A stretch of DNA of 7,330 nucleotides, taken from positions 1 through 7,330 of the forward strand of contig DAOWOP010000137.1 in assembly GCA_030642005.1 (NCBI GenBank), written 5' to 3'. The notes under the pieces are model-generated. The model did not search any database, was not told where the DNA came from, and saw nothing but the letters and a program-made list of their open reading frames with translations. Below are positions 5,011 through 7,330 of the stretch, piece by piece. The DNA comes from Planctomycetales bacterium. GTDB lineage: Bacteria; Planctomycetota; Phycisphaerae; SM23-33. Position numbers and translations under genes: made by a program. How positions within the stretch are numbered: position 1 is the first letter of the stretch; each line of letters starts with the position of its first letter.

Positions 5011-6648
5011 TTACTGTCCACGGAGTTTTGCTTCCAGTCTTCGTCGGATCATTATGGCTGCCAGGTTCAGCACCAGCACAATCGCTATCAGTGTCATTAC
5101 CATTCCGAACTGCTGGTGGGGGACCAGTGCGGCGATCCGGTCGCCGACGGCGAGGTCGTAACTGCCGTAGGACAGTGTCCGCGTTGGCTGGGTGAGGGTT
5201 TCGGGGATCGGCCCCAGCGCCACGGCTGCGGTGAACAGGATCGGGGCGGTTTCGCCGGCGGCGCGGCTTATGCTTAATATGATGCCGGTCAGTATGCCCG
5301 GTGCAGCCGCCGGCAGCGTAACGGTTATAAACGTGCGAAACTTTCCCGCCCCCAATGCCAGCGACGCCTCCTTGTAGGACCGCGGCACTGCCTTGATTGC
5401 TTCTTCTGATGCACGGATAAGCACCGGAAGCACCAGCACAGCCAGTGTCATCGCCCCGGCCAGTATGCTATATCCTCTCGGCAGGCCCAGTTTCGGCTGG
5501 AGATACAACACGAAGAACGCCAGCCCGAACAGGCCGAAGACGATGCTTGGCACGCCGGCCAGCGTGTTGATGCACGTGCGGATGGCTCGGACGAACCGGC
5601 TGTCGCCGGTGCATTCGACCAGATATCCCGCCGCCGTTACGCCCAGCGGGACCGCGAAGACCATCGAAAGCAGCGTCAGAAGCAGCGTACCGATGATTTC
5701 GGGGCCGACCCCGCCAAAGAAGTGCCCCGGTGTGCTGTCGTCGATGAAATACTGCCAATAAAACGTCCGCTGCGGGCGAAGCATCGGGTCGAGGTTCTGC
5801 TGCATCATCGGGAACAGCCCGGTAAGTTCCGTACCGGCAAATTGCTCGGCCCGCTCAGTGCGGACCTTCTTCAGCGACTTACCCGAACCCTGCTCCACCC
5901 ATTCCTCATTCCATACCAGGCGGTCCAGCAGGAGTTGCGCACGGTTCCAGCGAGTGGCCCCATACTGGAACTGGGACAGTTCCGGCAGCGGTTTGCCCGG
6001 ACGTGGGCCAAGCAACTCCTTGATGATTTCCTGAACCTCGTTCAGGTCCTCGATATATTCTTCCCGGCGAGTCAGGTCCACCGTGGAAATTATTTGTTGG
6101 TAATCTCCGGCCAACTCAAAGAATCGTTCGGCCACCGAGCCGACAAGCCGTTTGTCGTCGGCATGTTTCAGTACGGCATCGAGATTTCCCCGGGCCTGGG
6201 CGGAATCCGTCGTTTCATACGCTTCCAACAGGCGGTTCCGTAACCTCTTGCCGATAGACTTCAGCGAAGTGGCTTGTTCGGCTGTAATCGTTCCGTTTTC
6301 GACCTTGTTGCGAAGTTGCGTCTTGAATTGCCTGTATATACGCCTCGCCTCTTTTTGGAGGGCGGTGGTGTCGATCCCGGCTGCGAAGCGGTCGAGCAGG
6401 GCGTAGGCGTCTTTGCGGACTTGGTTGGCCTGGTCCGATTCGGTATCCAGTGTTTTTTTGTTCCCCCTGCCGTGCATGTCGTACTGCATTCTGCGGAATT
6501 CAACCGTTCCGTGGAACACAACAGCCCCGGCTCCGCGCCAAAACAGCGGACCAAGAATCACCACCAGCGCCCCGGTCAACAGCAGTACCGACAGGCCTGA
6601 AACGGTTGTGAATGTTCTGTCACCGAACTGACGAAGGCGGGTTCTCAC
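5011..6648 (-). CDS. pstA: PstA, phosphate ABC transporter permease with a large extra-membrane insertion
   Basis: Second inner-membrane permease of the PstSCAB phosphate importer. The protein has 545 residues, whereas E. coli PstA has about 296. Helix 1 is at about 17-36. Residues about 45-310 are a charged, helix-rich insertion with no hydrophobic segment. The standard permease core follows: GGVGPEIIGTLLLTLLSMVF (about 312-331), NTLAGVPSIVFGLFGLAFFV (361-380), a helix at about 393-412, the EAA loop EASLALGAGKFRTFITVTLP (427-446) for PstB contact, SRAAGETAPILFTA (461-474), and a last helix at about 517-535 with a basic tail. If the topology matches E. coli, the insert faces the periplasm on the PstS side. 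The start is GTG at 6648, overlapping the pstC stop as GTGA. A GGGAGG ribosome site at 6655-6660 lies 6 nt before it. Function is secure from the core; the role of the insert is unknown. Confidence 0.97.
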   Translation of the reverse strand: MRTRLRQFGDRTFTTVSGLSVLLLTGALVVILGPLFWRGAGAVVFHGTVEFRRMQYDMHGRGNKKTLDTESDQANQVRKDAYALLDRFAAGIDTTALQKEARRIYRQFKTQLRNKVENGTITAEQATSLKSIGKRLRNRLLEAYETTDSAQARGNLDAVLKHADDKRLVGSVAERFFELAGDYQQIISTVDLTRREEYIEDLNEVQEIIKELLGPRPGKPLPELSQFQYGATRWNRAQLLLDRLVWNEEWVEQGSGKSLKKVRTERAEQFAGTELTGLFPMMQQNLDPMLRPQRTFYWQYFIDDSTPGHFFGGVGPEIIGTLLLTLLSMVFAVPLGVTAAGYLVECTGDSRFVRAIRTCINTLAGVPSIVFGLFGLAFFVLYLQPKLGLPRGYSILAGAMTLAVLVLPVLIRASEEAIKAVPRSYKEASLALGAGKFRTFITVTLPAAAPGILTGIILSISRAAGETAPILFTAAVALGPIPETLTQPTRTLSYGSYDLAVGDRIAALVPHQQFGMVMTLIAIVLVLNLAAIMIRRRLEAKLRGQ

Positions 6649-7330
6649 TTGGTGCCTCCCCGGGCGCGCCTGGCCCGTGAGAGGAAATACTCGCCGATGA
6701 GGTTCAGCGTGAACGTAATCACCAACAGCACAAAGCCCAGGGCGAAGAGGCAGTGATAGTGTGTCGAGCCTCTGACGGTTTCACCCATCTCGCCGGCGAT
6801 AGTGGCAGTCATCGTCCGCACCGACTGGCCCAAGTTCCACCACGGCGACGGAACCTGGGCGGCATTGCCCGAAGCCATCCAGACTACCATCGTCTCGCCG
6901 ATCGCACGCATCATACCGAGTATCACCGCCGCGATAATCCCACTATGAGCGGCGGGTATGACAACCTTGATTAATGTTTCGGCCCGCGTCGCGCCGAGTG
7001 CGTAGGAGCCTTCGCGCAATTCACGACCTGCCGATGTCAGTGCGTCTTCGGCGATGCTGATAATCGTCGGAACAGCCATTATCGCCAGAATCAGCGAGGC
7101 GTTCAGGGCATTGACTCCGGTCGGCAGGTCAAGGTTCTCCTGCATCCACGGAGACAGCACCATGTACGCGAAGAACCCGTAAGCCACAGACGGGATCGCC
7201 GCCAGCAATTCGATAATCGATTTGATAATCTGTCGCAGACGGAACGGGACGATGTCGCTGAGGAACACTGCTGCAAGCAGACCGACCGAAACGGCCATAA
7301 TCAACGCCCCGGCCGTTACGTACAGCGACC
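6645..7330 (-). CDS. pstC: PstC, phosphate ABC transporter permease (partial, 5' end outside window)
   Basis: One of the two inner-membrane permease subunits of the PstSCAB phosphate importer, forming the translocation path with PstA. The frame stays open to the window edge, so the N-terminus is missing; 227 codons are visible. The visible part begins SLYVTAGALIMAVSVGLLAA, the usual start of the BPD_transp_1 permease core. It continues with IELLAAIPSVAYGFFAYMVL (PstC-type helix) and a cytoplasmic EAA-type loop (EDALTSAGRELREGSYALGA, visible residues about 94-113) that should contact PstB. Then come the RAIGETMVVWMASGN segment typical of PstC and a last helix ending in an RARRARGG basic tail. 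The TTG at 7304 lies inside the core and is not a plausible start. The stop TGA overlaps the GTG start of pstA by four bases, implying translational coupling. The order PstC then PstA, and the AIGETM sequence, favour PstC over PstA. Family assignment is sure; pstS is expected upstream but not seen. Confidence 0.95.
   Translation of the reverse strand, partial: SLYVTAGALIMAVSVGLLAAVFLSDIVPFRLRQIIKSIIELLAAIPSVAYGFFAYMVLSPWMQENLDLPTGVNALNASLILAIMAVPTIISIAEDALTSAGRELREGSYALGATRAETLIKVVIPAAHSGIIAAVILGMMRAIGETMVVWMASGNAAQVPSPWWNLGQSVRTMTATIAGEMGETVRGSTHYHCLFALGFVLLVITFTLNLIGEYFLSRARRARGGTK

Noticed and set aside
7302..7304. pstC start at TTG 7304
   Set aside because: The frame is open to the window edge and the upstream residues SLYVTAGA belong to the permease core, so the gene is simply cut by the window.

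Overview
This window looks like a piece of chromosome from a Gram-negative-type bacterium of the Planctomycetota, most likely a Phycisphaerae-like lineage. The lineage call rests on three things: a prepilin-type protein with the G|FTLVELLVV methylation motif, the following ILLPSLG...ELAR...CAANMRS segment and a C-terminal CDGH motif; a 'putative porin' of the coiled-coil plus beta-barrel kind common in that phylum; and strongly palindromic intergenic DNA. It is an inference from protein style, since no rRNA or tRNA marker is present. Every convincing gene lies on the minus strand, so the genes read from right to left.

From the right edge the layout is: pstC (5' end outside the window), pstA, pstB and phoU. 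This is the inner-membrane high-affinity phosphate ABC transporter and its regulator. pstC and pstA overlap by four bases (GTGA), pstA and pstB are separated by about 62 bp carrying a heptamer tandem repeat, and pstB and phoU by 14 bp, so the four read as one operon. pstS is not visible and would be expected beyond the right edge. PstA is unusual: about 265 residues are inserted between its first and second membrane helices.

After phoU comes a long near-perfect palindrome (about 3291-3405) that includes the phoU stop codon. Next is an array of four, possibly five, heptamers of the form TT(A/C)A(C/T)AC at exact 11-bp spacing, which is the architecture of a PhoP/PhoB-type Pho box. It lies upstream of a gene for a signal-peptide-bearing outer-membrane porin (1852-3147). 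Together these suggest a complete phosphate-uptake locus: a Pho-controlled outer-membrane channel, periplasmic delivery to PstCAB, and PhoU feedback.

Left of the porin is a 436-bp gap with a strong hairpin and one doubtful small ORF, then a separately transcribed prepilin-like gene (384-1415). The last 383 bases hold no convincing gene. They contain three hairpins, one of them nested, and a purine-rich minus strand with several Shine-Dalgarno-like sites and tiny ORFs, including a start-stop ATGTGA.

I see no CRISPR array, transposase, rRNA or tRNA. The less ordinary points are the Pho-box array, the PstA insertion, the palindromic element at the phoU 3' end and the heptamer repeat inside the pst operon.
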